Below are positions 43,610 to 54,600 of a stretch of 64,000 nucleotides of DNA, piece by piece. This DNA is from Strobilurus pachycystidiatus. Taxonomy: Eukaryota; Basidiomycota; Agaricomycetes; Agaricales; Physalacriaceae. Position 1 is the first letter of the stretch, and every line of letters begins with the position of its first letter. Below the pieces are notes generated by a model. That model saw nothing but the letters and a program-made list of their open reading frames with translations, did not search any database and was not told where the DNA came from. The translations under genes were made by a program, and so were the position numbers. The stretch covers positions 372,001 to 436,000 of the forward strand of contig JAHLMK010000020.1 in assembly GCA_019915135.1 (NCBI GenBank), in the 5' to 3' direction.

Positions 43610-45265
43610 ATGGAGATATCGACGGATGAGGCCAAACTTGTTGGCAAGAGTGGTCAAGCGGTCACGGACGACAAGGAAAACATGGGGAAGGCCAGCAGGG
43701 GGCGCATAAGTAGCAGCTGGCATAGAAGGCTCGGGATACACGTCCCGGATACGAGCAGGTATGCGTATCCGAAGGCGGGGAAGAGGCGGCTCAATTTCGG
43801 GCTCGGGACCCGAATCAGGTGGATCCATCGAGACATCGAAATCAAAGTCTACGCCACCAAGGTCGTTACTTTGTTTGAGAACCTGCAGGCCCTTGTCGAG
43901 GAGGCGGACCGACGCAGTGATGATACTACTGCGCCGTCCACGTTGAAGTAAGCTCGTGGTTGCAGTTTGCATTCGATATGCTGACGCGGACATGACCTGT
44001 AGACAGGACATTCTTTTTGACAGTTTCAAGGCCTTATTGACGACGTGTGGAAAGTCATTCAATGATCTTTACGAGAAGGGGGATGCCAAGGCCATGGACG
44101 AATACTTGGGATTGGTGAGTCCCTTCTTTCAACGTCTGAATCCTGTTCATTCTATTCGACAGGCCCAGGGCGCCGCGAACGGTGCCCGCGGTGACGACAA
44201 CAATGCAATCAAAGAGAAAGTCGGCATTTGGTTCAACCGAGCCTACAAGCTTCACCTCGATGTCGAGCATCGTCTGGGCCGCGGAATTCAGTGCGACATC
44301 ATCGGCCGCATGCTTGTAGATGTCACCGTCAACTGGCAGGATCCTGAGTAAATCTGCCATCCCTTTTCCATCGTCGTGTGACTCACTGCATCATGTAGGG
44401 TTCGCGCTAAGGTTCGCGCCAACGCTCCAGGTTTTGAGATGGGATCCTCCTTCTTGGTCAACCTTTTCTATCGTAATTGCACTGGTAATCCCGACAACCT
44501 CGATGATGGTCTGTGGGAGAGTATTTTTCTACTTAAGGTATGTTTTTGTTTCTCAGATCTTCCTGTGCTGATATTTTCGCAGACATACGCTTGTATATTC
44601 ACTTCCCCATCGTCGGCTGACAAGATCACGGACGACTCGGAGAATCAGGCGCCACCTGCCGCTAAGAAGTCCAGGAAGGCAACAAAGCAGTCGATCTCAG
44701 ACATAGCTGGAATGAATAAGCGTGTCACCCCGCAGTCTATCGCGTATACGGCTGTTATGGTACGTCCCACTTCCTCTGTGTGATACCACACTAATGGTCA
44801 TCTTAGCTTCACTTTAACTCCACGGACGCTAGCCAGTGGGCCGAGAACTGCAACGGCTTCGACTACGGCGAGTTGTACGACTTCATTGTTGGATATTTCA
44901 TTGGTGGTAAGCCGGGCAGCCCAGAGCGCAACATTGCAGATGCCAAGCTTGCGTGGTGGAACAAGTACGTCTGCCCTCTTTGCCCATGTTCTAGTCGTTG
45001 ATATCAGGTTAGGAAAATCTTCCCCAATCAAGTGTCGGAAGCAACGAGTGCTGCGAAGACCTCGGTGTCGCGCTTGGCGGCGCAGCGGGCAGCTCTGCTT
45101 GCCGCATCTGTCCCGAGTTCCGGTACGACTGCTTCCGCCACTACTACTCCTACTCCTACCACTAGTACTGCCACTACCATCACCACTGCTACATCTGAAT
45201 CTACCACTACTACACCTGATTCTACTACTACTACTACGACTACTACTACCTCGACTGCTAGCTAA
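43610..45265 (+). CDS. DUF6698-family protein, seven exons
   Basis: Exons end or start at 43947/44003, 44114/44163, 44347/44399, 44537/44583, 44759/44807 and 44964/45013, with all phases matching. Conserved blocks are SFKALLTTCGKSFNDLYEKG, GFEMGSSFLVNLFYRNCTGN, GLWESIFLLKTYACIFTSPSSA, KRVTPQSIAYTAVMLHFNST and DYGELYDFIVGYF. This is the remembered DUF6698 pattern of Agaricomycete proteins, function unknown. The C-terminus is a Thr/Ser-rich low-complexity tail (about 60 residues) ending at 45265. The start is uncertain: the first exon's frame (from the ATG at 43610) lies antisense to the 5' coding exon of Plavaka copy 2, so the true 5' end may have been lost to that transposon. Confidence 0.72.
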
Positions 45266-46212
45266 ATTGAAGCCTATATTATTTGATTCTTTTGTCACTA
45301 TAATTGCTTGAATCCCGATATGAGATTTCCCTGGCCCATAGTAATGACCAGTATTTCTCGTTGCGAGTAACCATGGCTGTACGAGCTTGGCCTTGTCTTT
45401 CGACGTTGTAATGAACATTCGACTTAATTATGGTCCGAGGGGATATACCATTATTGTTCCATGGCGTGATGATACGTCTTGACCTTTCATGAAATCGATG
45501 ATATGCTAGGCGGGTGTTGGTAGATTGTCATTACAATGTCTACTGCCATAATTATGTCACATTGTACCAACTATGCGACAGTATACCACCGACGGGGCAT
45601 TATAAGGCCATGTCAGAATTTCCCAAATTTAGTGATGGCGCAAGAAGAGGGTCGTTGTATTCTACATGATGAAGCAAGCCCCTCTGCGAGGCTGCCGTCT
45701 GCCAAAGAACACCAAACAAAGGCAGCCAATGAGAGCAGAGGGGCTTGGACCGAACCTGTGAATCCTGCTGCTATTCGAGTGCGCGCGGACTTGGTGTTGC
45801 GGCCCTTCCGCCCTCTCACAATATATTCGGCTCGCACGAAACGAGGGAAAAATAGGCAAGAGATTATATACCTGACGTATAAACGGCGCAAAAGATCTAA
45901 AAAGTGCGTTGCTAGTGCAAATTTGTCGACATGAAGAAAGAAGTCGTGTTGACTGTCGACAGCGCGTCGCGGTTCCCTTCCAGCCCTCGACCGATGGAGT
46001 TTCTTGCTTTAACGAAGGGCTGATACACATGTTCGTTCGCGTAGTCAATTACTCCAATACGCAAGCAACGACATATCTGTCTTGCAACTTCTACCCACGT
46101 CTTTGGCGCTCTCCTTCTTCCCTTCAAATCACGTTGCTCCCGGCGCCCCGTTCCCTTTCTTGCCTTGTTCACGGCTCGTACGACTGACGACGACTTTCTG
46201 ACGCCGTGCACC
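45266..46212. other. No gene recognised
   Basis: Frames of 90-130 codons on both strands (such as 45662-46048 minus) have no motif. AT-rich DNA follows the DUF6698 stop. I see no repeat structure. Confidence 0.4.
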
Positions 46213-46935
46213 ATGTCCCCTAGAGCGCACGCCGAACTTGACTACCCGCCCGAAACAGAGCCGAACATCTCATTCGACGACCGCGAACACCACACCGATG
46301 CGGCGGTCCACTACGGCGGCGGCGAGTCGTTCACCAGGTCTCGCATTTATAGTCATGTAAGACGTCGCCTACTCTGGCGCCTATTCGGCTCACTGACGGC
46401 GCCTTTTAGTTTCACATTCACGGGTACAAGCCCAAGAAAGCCCTGCCTTCCAAGAAGACTGGCATCGGCGACCACGGCGGATGTCGCACGACGAGAAAAG
46501 CGTCACTGGGCTGTGGCGCGTTCCCATCGACGTCGAGGTTCAAATCAGTGCACCGACGCTGGGCCCAAGATGATGGCGCTGGGCACTGCGACCAGCAACG
46601 GGTTCAAGACGTTTGATATAGTACGTGTGCGAAGTTCCCTTCACTTGTCCATATATGACTGTCCTCAACTGTATCTCTTGCCAGGGCACTTACGCGCAAT
46701 CTAACCTGCTGCAAGATCGTCGTTGAGTAGGCCCGCTCAACCGAGAATCCCGTCGACCGGCTGTCTCGCACGATCAAGCACTCCTTCTGGCACTCTACGA
46801 CACGCCGCATTGACGACGACGGCCTCGAGATCATTACGGCTGACTCAAAGAACCGTATCGGGAAGATCAACCCCAGGATATACGTCCCCCAGCGAGCGAG
46901 CCGACAACTGAAGAGCACCTATGGACCACGCCATA
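46213..46935 (+). pseudogene. NTH1: Neutral trehalase, N-terminal fragment
   Basis: From the ATG at 46213, HYGGGESFTRSRIYSH runs to a GTAAGA donor. After a 53-base intron (46357-46409) comes FHIHGYKPKKALPSKKTG. Further on are DAGPKMMALGTATSNGFKTFD (about 46550-46615), GTYAQSNLLQD, then TENPVDRLSRTIKHSFWHSTTRRIDDDGLEI (about 46740-46830) and RIYVPQ. This is the regulatory N-terminus and the start of the catalytic region of fungal neutral trehalase (cytosolic, splits trehalose to glucose). Several stops and shifts are present (after SLGCGAF, and near 46720, 46805, 46840), and the catalytic barrel is absent. Retained introns point to DNA-level duplication, not retroposition. Confidence 0.72.
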
Positions 46936-47169
46936 AACGACACCCCGCCGTATCTCGATTACTACACCACTCATGGGTGAGAATTTAGGGTACAGCATTG
47001 CGTACACCGCGTCGCAGATGAACTCGTATCTGCTTGTGCAGCAACACACCCAGCAAACGCGTGGTGAGTGTTTTCGTCGTCGCCGCGGTCGGTTTGATAA
47101 GGCGCGCAGGGCTTGTCGACACCTAGCAGCAGTAGCAGCGGGGCACGGCTCAGCAGTATCATCTGTTAG

Positions 47170-47480
47170 CAGGCACAATCCGCGTACGCATTCTCAGAAC
47201 CGCCGCATGTCTTACCGATTTAGGTCTTGGAACCCCTCAAACCGCCTGTTAAGTTTAGCATTCCACAGAAGGAGAGCCATTTTTGAAGACGCTCCCAGTC
47301 AACCCCCATCTTTCCTTGTGTCGGAAAGCACCGGAAACGACACGGACATCGACTCGGGCAGCCTGTCAGCTTCTAGCTGGGCTTTTCGCCGCCGGAGCAA
47401 AACGGCCAACATTTCTCTTCCCCAGGCAAATCTGCTGACACGCTGTAGCCTGCCCCACGCGTTAACAAGCTAAGACGCAG
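47170..47480 (+). repeat. Segment duplicated, inverted, at 58570-58805
   Basis: 47225-47430 (TCTTGGAACCCCTCAAAC to CGCCAACATTTC) is about 80% identical by eye to the complement of 58570-58805. This copy lacks about 50 bases. Encoded pieces such as SESTGNDTDIDSGSLS match SESTGDDTDIDSGSLS in the other copy. There the segment leads into polymerase alpha motif A; here it decays after CAGGCAAATCTG. Confidence 0.7.
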
Positions 47481-47579
47481 CGCGTCGCCCGACCAGGTGT
47501 CGTCGCCAGCAGCGCCAACTTTCGCAGAACACGACTTTACCGCCATCTTCTCCCGTGATACTTCCTTCGGACGGTGAGG

Positions 47580-47954
47580 AGATCGAAAGCGACGTGCCAG
47601 ATGTCTTCAATGACGACGTTGACGACGACGGCAAAGACGAAGACCTCTTCGAGGACGACAACGTCCTCCAAGCGTGAGCACGACGCGCCGTTTCCTTTGC
47701 AGCATCTTGACCACACCTTCACCGTGACTATGCCCCGAACGACCCTCGACAGGTACGATGCGGCCCATATGATTGATCTCTACTCCACTTCTCGTACACT
47801 CGCCCGAATCTATATGCACCACCTCCCGAGGTTGTCCTCTTGGAGCGAACAGCCTGTTTCGCTCGTCATTGCAACCTTCTATCAGGACGACGCATCCGGC
47901 CGCTGGATGTTCGTCGACAGTTCAAGCAGGGCTGTCGCAGGAGGGCGATTATAA
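47580..47954 (+). other. Coding-like relic, unrecognised
   Basis: An acidic stretch (frame with ESDVPDVFNDDVDDD) is followed in another frame by DHTFTVTMPRTTLDRYDAAH and SLVIATFYQDDASGRWMFVD, ending at 47954. The second part reads like a folded domain. I do not know the family. The frame change suggests decay. Confidence 0.3.
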
Positions 47955-48001
47955 CCGCCCCATAATTGTATTCGATAGTAAATGCATCGTAAGCGTAACT
48001 A

Positions 48002-48620
48002 CTACTTTCGAAGGTTTGCTATGAGCATTGCTGCCAATTCGAGGAACATCATTATTTGCTGGAATGGCTGATGAGTCCTGGAGGTACTTGATATTGGAGC
48101 TGAACAGAACATTACCACTATTCTCCAAGTCCTCGACAGATACCTGATTTGGTTCTCTAAGGCCGTCACACGGGTAAACAAGGAATCGACTTGTTTCGTG
48201 GTTGTGTCAACGTAAACCTCAAGGTCATCCACTGTGGCCGTCCTGTCTTCAACCTGGCCCTCCACGTCCTCCACTCGACCTTCAGTTGTGTATTGCATGT
48301 CCTCGAGCAGCTCCAGACCAATTTGCGAATGATGAAGTTCTTGACCAAGTGCGATGTGCATCCGAGGCTCCTCCAAGACACGCGCCGCCACGCGACTCTC
48401 CATGGTATCGTCGAATCCGGATGGAGTCACAGAATAGGCAGCAGAATCTTGATAAAATATGAGCAATTATCGCTGAGGAGAACCTTGACGTACGATGGTA
48501 GAACCATGCCCTTCGAAGATCTCACAAGCGTCCTTCGTGGAACATGTGGTGGTCTAAATTTTTGGTCAGACTGAGATTAGAGCGGTGAAAATCAGAAGCG
48601 GCATTACTTGCTCAGACATG
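48002..48620 (-). CDS. Small coiled-coil hypothetical protein
   Basis: A minus-strand frame (48466-48002) contains a heptad-like stretch, VEDVEGQVEDRTATVDDLEV, then TKQVDSLFTRVTALENQI. A possible upstream exon lies at 48620-48500. The pattern is that of a parallel coiled coil. No family is recognised, and start and splicing are not established. Confidence 0.35.
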
Positions 48621-48925
48621 TGTCAAAATTGAAGTGATAGAGATATAAGTATGGAAGTAGCCCGCGAGTGGTTTATATCGTGCTCGATGTTCAAGGGAAG
48701 GGCCTTTGACGCGATTTGGTGCACATGGACGCTTGTACGTAAATGATCGATCACAACATAGGGCTTTGCTTCCGCGCTTTTGTTCTGGCAGCGAAGGACC
48801 CCATGAGCTTGCAATAGGTCTCGGACAAACAGCTTTTTCTCTCTGGGACGGCCCTTTCTTCATTGCTCCCAACTCTACTCTATGACCGTTGCTATGGACG
48901 GTTCTCAAGATTTCACAAGTAAACG

Positions 48926-49599
48926 GGAAAGGTGGCAGCGACAAACTCCTTCCTTAAGGAGAATCTGCTTCTTTGATGTCTTGCGCTTCGGAACGCGTCA
49001 CCGACGCCTTGAAGCGAGCAAGGCGGACGGACTTGTCATTTTCAGTTCAATTGGACTGACCATACTATACATTTCTTGCGTCTACAGTCAGAATATGTAC
49101 AGGTACACACAGCCATCCAGAGGCAGAGAAAGGTTGAACACTATTGCGCGCGGCATAGTGACTGTTGCAATTGGGCCGCCGCCTTACTTGCGCGAGTGAT
49201 GTCAAAGACCCAAAGCATACTTTACTTCGGGGTCTTGACTCCGATTCGCTAAATATTGTTTGTGGCGCTGCTCCTGCATGGCTGCCTTGATCTTTCCCCC
49301 TCCTCTTGCCTTGGTGAGAGACTACTTAGTGGAGTTGGCTCCCAACTATGGGGACAGGAAGTCGGGTGCAAAGTGTACATTGTAGCTATAAGAGATTCAA
49401 TGCTGTTCTGCATGTACTCACTAATCTATGGCACTGCATCCTTGGTACTGCATCCTTTCTGTGTCCCGCAAATTATCTTAGAAATGACAAGTCCGTCCGC
49501 CTTGCTCGTTTCGAGGCGTCGGTGACGCGTTCCAAAGCGCAGGACATCAAAGAAGCAGTTTCTCCATAAGGAAGGAGTTTGTCGCTGCCACCTTTCCAA
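48926..49599. mobile_element. Long-inverted-repeat element, 674 bases (MULE- or hAT-like)
   Basis: About 115 bases at the left (GGAAAGGTGGCAGCGACAAA to GACGGACTTGTCATTT) recur inverted at the right with about 10 mismatches. AAGTAAACG flanks both sides (48917-48925 and 49600-49608). A 9-base duplication with long inverted ends suggests Mutator-like; reading it as 8 bases would suggest hAT. It has no transposase. Confidence 0.8.
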
Positions 49600-49694
49600 A
49601 AGTAAACGTTTGCGTCAGAGAAATGGTTCAATTTGTGCGTCACCCAATATTCTGCAATACATAAAGGTTGGAGTCCCAGCGCTGATTCGGCACA

Positions 49695-49998
49695 ATGGCG
49701 CCCACCAAGCGCAAACGATCTGACGATGACGACGACTACAGCCCAACACACGATGTCTATGATCCTGCTTGCCCGTCTCCACGACGTTCTACACGGCGCA
49801 AACGAGTACGAAGGAGTCCGCAGGACGGCCTGCTTCTGGAGACTACCTCTGGATATTGTTGTTGAGGTAAGCCCATCCTCGTATTCAGCTACCTCCCCGC
49901 TCCCGATCTCCCCAATCTGTCCCGGACTACGAGCGCCATCTGGATCTTCCTCGCTCAGACATTCCGTCTTGTCTTCCCGGCTTGAACGCGAGGGAATT
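49695..49998 (+). pseudogene. F-box gene, 5' part
   Basis: From the ATG at 49695 (MAPTKRKRSDDDDDY), a disordered basic leader runs to LLLE. One extra base then precedes LPLDIVVE, the F-box start, and a GTAAGC donor. After the intron come YLPAPDLPNLSRTTSAIW and, after a stop, an NAREF-like end. This matches Agaricomycete F-box proteins (SCF substrate adaptors). The extra base and in-frame stop show decay. The copia element at 49999 interrupts it, and the remainder resumes at 55095. Confidence 0.6.
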
Positions 49999-50277
49999 TG
50001 TTGGAATGAGTGATTCAGCGCGATACGCGGCCGACGTTTATTTCAATTTCACTTCTCGATCACTCATATATACCTCGCCTCGTAGACAGAGCCACCTCAG
50101 TCTTTTCCCACATCGGGTTGACTGAGGTGAGCTTACCTTACTTTCCCCTGCTCGTACATTTACTCACACGGACCCGTAGCTACTCGTAACTGACTCGTAT
50201 CTCAACAGGTAGCTAATATAAAGTCTTTTCCCACATCGGGTTGACTGAGCTACTCGTAACTGACTCGTATCTCAACA
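49999..50277 (+). repeat. 5' LTR of the copia element
   Basis: 279 bases, TGTTGGAATG...CTCAACA. It contains an internal duplication: TCTTTTCCCACATCGGGTTG and CTACTCGTAACTGACTCGTA each occur twice. Confidence 0.93.
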
Positions 50278-50378
50278 GATTATGAGACTGGTGCTTTGAT
50301 TAGCTCAAGAAGTCACTACACACCCAAACGAAGACTCACTATCCCCATCTTGCCCATCCCCACTCCAATTTTGTCGAC

Positions 50379-51607
50379 ATGTCGTCTAGCCGCCCGCAAG
50401 CTGTCCAGTTTTTCACCGAGGACAAGCGACTCATGGGTTCGGACAACTGGGTTGCTTACAGGAGCCAGCTGGAGATGACCTGCTCGTCACTCGGACTCAA
50501 CGGCTACAAGAATGGTGTCATTCCCGAGCCCTCGCCAGTCGCACCCGGCGATCCTCAGCCAGCGCCCACTTCCTGGAACAACCCTCAGCCCTCGCAGCTC
50601 GAGTGGCACATCCGTGAGCGACACCTCGCTACCCTTATCGTCCAGAACATCGTGGACCCTATTGGCTGCGGAGTTGACACTGCCAAGAAGGCAAACGCTA
50701 TCTGGCAGGCCCTGATCGATGAGTTTGACAGCGCAACGGAAACGGACCGCATCATTGCCGAGAGCACATTACGTGCTCACCGCCTGCTCCCCGGTACCGC
50801 GTTCGAGGACTTCATCAAGGAGATGCGTCGTCTCCGCATGCTCGCTCACAATGCGGGTGCGGTGATCGACGACGACGAGTTTCGTGTCATCCTCTTCATG
50901 GCACTCCCCTCCTCATTCAACGTCATCATATCCTCTCTTGACGGAGTTGCGTTCACCACAGCCCTGAATCGTCTCAAGGCCTACGCGGGCCGGATCAAGC
51001 AGCAGGAAGCAGAGGAGGAGACGGCTCAGGCACTCGCAGCCCAGGCCCTGTCTGTGCAGGCTCAAGTCGAGGCTCGCATCGAGGCGCTCACCGCTGGCAC
51101 TGCCATGATGTGCAGTAACTGTGGGAAGAAGGGTCACACAGTCGAGAGATGTTGGGCCAAGGGTGGCGGGAGCGAGGGGAAGGCGCCTAAGTGGTTTGGC
51201 AAGAAGAGAGCCATCACTGCCAACAGCGCTACCACCTCCGAGTCTACTCCCGTCACGGCCTCCTTCGTCGCCGCTGGTCCTACCTACGTTCTTGCTGCCA
51301 CTGTCAGTCCTGAAGGTGGACGTCCTTCTTCGAGCTCACTTCTAAGTGCTGACTCCTCCTCTACCAGATGTCGACGGAAGTCTGATTCTGTTTTGAGCGG
51401 GGGAGTTACAGCGAGTGAGAAGAAGGATGACTACATAGATCTTCACACTGTCTACTGTTCCCCAGTCATCGCCAATATCACTCGACCTTCATCTCATTTC
51501 CACATGTTCATGGACTCAGGCGCCTCAGAGCATTGCATACCTGATCGCTCAAGGTTTATCGAGTTTGCGGACGCGGACGAGGCTAATGGCTCGACTGCTA
51601 TCAAAAG
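50379..51607 (+). CDS. Copia Gag and start of protease
   Basis: The ATG at 50379 (MSSSRPQAVQFFTEDK) is the first after the leader. The Gag core includes NWVAYRSQLEMT, an ANAIWQALIDEFDSAT block and LRAHRLLPGTAFEDFIKEM. A CCHC knuckle, CSNCGKKGHTVERC, lies at about residue 245. The protease active site is FMDSGASEHCIPD (about residue 380). The frame is then lost at an A4 run (51603-51606): the continuing protease sequence, LGRGTVQFRTHISGKP, is in the -1 frame. The zero frame runs on in nonsense to 51818. Copia elements normally use one Gag-Pol frame, so I read this as a one-base indel or assembly error. Confidence 0.85.
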
Positions 51608-54600
51608 GTGCTTGGTCGCGGAACAGTTCAATTCCGTACGCACATCAGTGGCAAGCCGCGGAACATCGTTCTTAAAGATGCGGTGTACACACCAGCGTTG
51701 GCGCACAACCTCATCTCCATCACGACTCTCGATCTACTGGGGTATCATGGGGTGTTTGGCGATGGCAAACTTGTCATCCAATCCAAAGGGGGCAACACAC
51801 CTATATTTGAAGGCGTGATGGTTCCGGGGACAGCGTTGCGGAAGATGTACCGCATTGATGTTCTCCCCGATGAGCCTGGTCACGTAATGGCAGCAACTGC
51901 TCGTTCTCATGAGAAGCCAACTGATCTCGAGACGATGCACCGACGTCTTGGCCACGCCGACACTCAGCAAATCCTGCGAATGATGTCGAAAAACCTGGTC
52001 GACGGTATCAAGATCACCAATCGAACTCTGTCGGGGAAGTGCGTGAATTGCATCTACGGAAAGCATACACGGCGCCCATTCGATGAAGTGGTGATTCCAG
52101 AAGAGGAGGTCCTTGCTCGCGTGCACCTAGACCTTTGGGGTAAAGCTAGGACACGAAGTCGCGGCGGGGCCTACTATCTGATGACCTGCACAGATGGCGC
52201 GTGCTCGTATCGGGTACCCTACTATCTCAGTGGAAAGACAAAGGGAGAGTTATTGGAAGCCTTCAAACACTACCACGTTATGGCAGAACGTCAGACAGGG
52301 AAGAAGTTGAAGGTGGTGAGGATCGACGGTGGTGGCGAGTTTGACAACGGCCTGATGACCGCCTATTGCCTTGAGCACGGCATCCTCATCGAGCGCATCA
52401 CCCCATACTCCTCGTCGGCGAATGGTGTCGCTGAGCGTTCCAATCGCACAATTATCGAAGGGACTCGGACTATGCTAGATGAGTCAGGTCTACCACATTC
52501 CTTCTGGGGCGAGGCTAGCAACACGCACATCTATGTCCGTAACTTCATTCCTTCCTCTCGACATCCCAACATCGTCCCTGCGGAGAAGTGGACAGGCAAA
52601 CGGCAGGACGTCTCTCACTTGCGGCCCTTTGGTTGCAAAGCCTATGCGAAGATCTTGCACGGCGGTGACGGGAAACTCGGTCGTCAATCGAGAGAAGGCA
52701 TGCTGATTGGGTACATGGGACGTCGTGGGTATCGGGTATGGTTGCCGGATGAGCAGAAGATCATCGACGCACGCGACGTACTGTTTGAGGAAGGCGTCGC
52801 CAACAGAACGTTGGGCATTGAGGCCGAGTATGACTCCGATCCGCTCATTGACTCCGCCGATCAACCCCAGCCTGATCCCATCACCTCGGACCCTTCTCCG
52901 GACACCATCGACTCCGCGAAGCCTGCAAAAGATCCCGGACCGCCTCTTCCTCGAGAACGCGACGTTGAACGCGACCTAGACCCTGCACCACCTCCTGGAC
53001 CCCCACCTGCACCGGATCCGGCACCACCTGCGCCGCCTGCTCTGCGTCGGTCTGCTCGCCATGCCAAACCATCGGCTATTGCCAGGCGCGCAGACATGTT
53101 TGAGCAGCTTGAGGCCGAGGCGGCTGCTGAGGGAGCAGACTGGGCTACAGATGTACCCATTGCCAACACTGCCGAAGTCGGACCCTGGGCATTCCTCGCG
53201 GACTTTGACCCCGAATCACATCGCGTCCCGCAGACATACGAGGAGGCGATGAAGGATCCGGAGTTATGGAAGCCGGCGATGGATGCAGAGATTGCGATGC
53301 TGGAGGGTCGAGAGGTCTGGCGCCTTGTGGAACCGCCAGAGGGTGCCCATGTCATGGATGGAAAGTGGGTATACGCGAACAAGTACGACGGTGCTGGACA
53401 TATCACGAAACGAAAAGGACGCTTCGTACTCCGCGGATACGATCAAATCGAGGGCCTTGAATACGATAAAACCTGGGGTGGCGTAGTGCGATTCGAATCC
53501 TGGAGGATGTCGCTTGCGATTGCAGCTCGTAAGCGGCTCACGCCGTTCCAGATCGACTTCACGGGGGCCTACTTGAATGGCAAAATGGATAAGGTTGTGT
53601 ACATGCGACAGCCAAAAGGGTTTGTCAAGCCGGGGAAGGAGCATCTAGTCTGCATTCTTGACAAACCGCTCTACGGCGCCATGCAAGCTGGCAACATCTG
53701 GTACAACACCCTCTCTAATAGCTACGACGAGATGGGCTATCATCAATCCAAGGCAGATCCTTGCGTACGCGTTCGAGAGGTCGACGGCGAGTACACGCTT
53801 ACCAATACGTATACGGACGATGTTCAAGGTGGTTCTTCGACGAAAGAGGGGGCAATGAGGGCAAAGCGGGAGATGGGAGACAGATGGGAGATCAGAGACG
53901 TTGAGGATAGCAGATCTTTTCTAGGTGTCACAACGGACTACGCGGACATTGGCGACATCACTATCAGCCAGCACCACTATCTGGAACGTGTTCTACGCTC
54001 TTTCAATCTCTGGGATCTTCCCCCGAAGTCTACCCCACTTGCTCCCAACATCACGTTCAAGCAGTGCGAAGATCCCATGCCACACGACGACGCTGTCTTC
54101 ATGCGCGACAAACCTTATCGACGCCTCCTGGGTTCGTTCATGTGGGCTCAGGCTGGCACACGACCCGACCTTTCGTTCGCAATCAGCGTCCTCGCTCGCT
54201 TTCAGAACAATCCTGGCCCTGAACACTGGAAGGCCCTTGTTGGCGTCGGTCAGTACATCCGCGGAACCCTCACATACTCAATCACCTACAAGGCGCCGCG
54301 TGAGGGGGATGCAGACGGTCTAGGCATGGGCCTTGAACCATACGGTTATGTTGACGCGGATCATGCTGGCTGCTTGGACAGCCGTAAATCGACGTCCGGG
54401 TACGTGTTCATGATGGCTGGCGCCCCGGTCTCCTGGTCTTCGAAGCTACAGCAGGTTGTAGCGCTGTCAACAACAGAGGCAGAGTACATCTCACTCGCAC
54501 GCTCGGCACAGCAAGCCATGTGGATGAAGTCGTTCTTATCCGAGGTCAGGCTGCCTCTCACTCGTCCTATCACCCTTCGAGGCGACAACCTCGGCTCAGT

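Larger units (their letters stand above)
37976..43828 (-). pseudogene. Plavaka-type transposase, copy 2, split by a 1,985-base element
   Basis: The N-terminal exon (43828-43199) has RPSYDPDVFVEKKDL, FANMTVYHLMGWMNNG and the Cys-less linker SFKQATVSIDVPSG. The element at 41206-43190 follows. The frame resumes at 41205 with QVPGLYYRRIVDVIRATF and REKVVAAVMVLSDATHLANFG, then ADYPEK. Later exons give GLSPCPRCFVSKAKLD, VVDLLHEFELGVWKATFTHL (about 40100), LNLFTPKFHALGDYV and FLWVRWLGDEPGYRSG. The C-terminal tail is acidic and ends at 37976. The DLLHEFELG variant marks a different subfamily from copy 1 (DILHQLHKG). Apart from the insertion the frames look open, so it was probably functional until the element landed. 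Confidence 0.8.

Noticed and set aside
51595..51620. Programmed -1 frameshift in copia
   Set aside because: It lies inside the protease domain, not at a gag/pol border. There is no canonical slippery heptamer in the zero frame.
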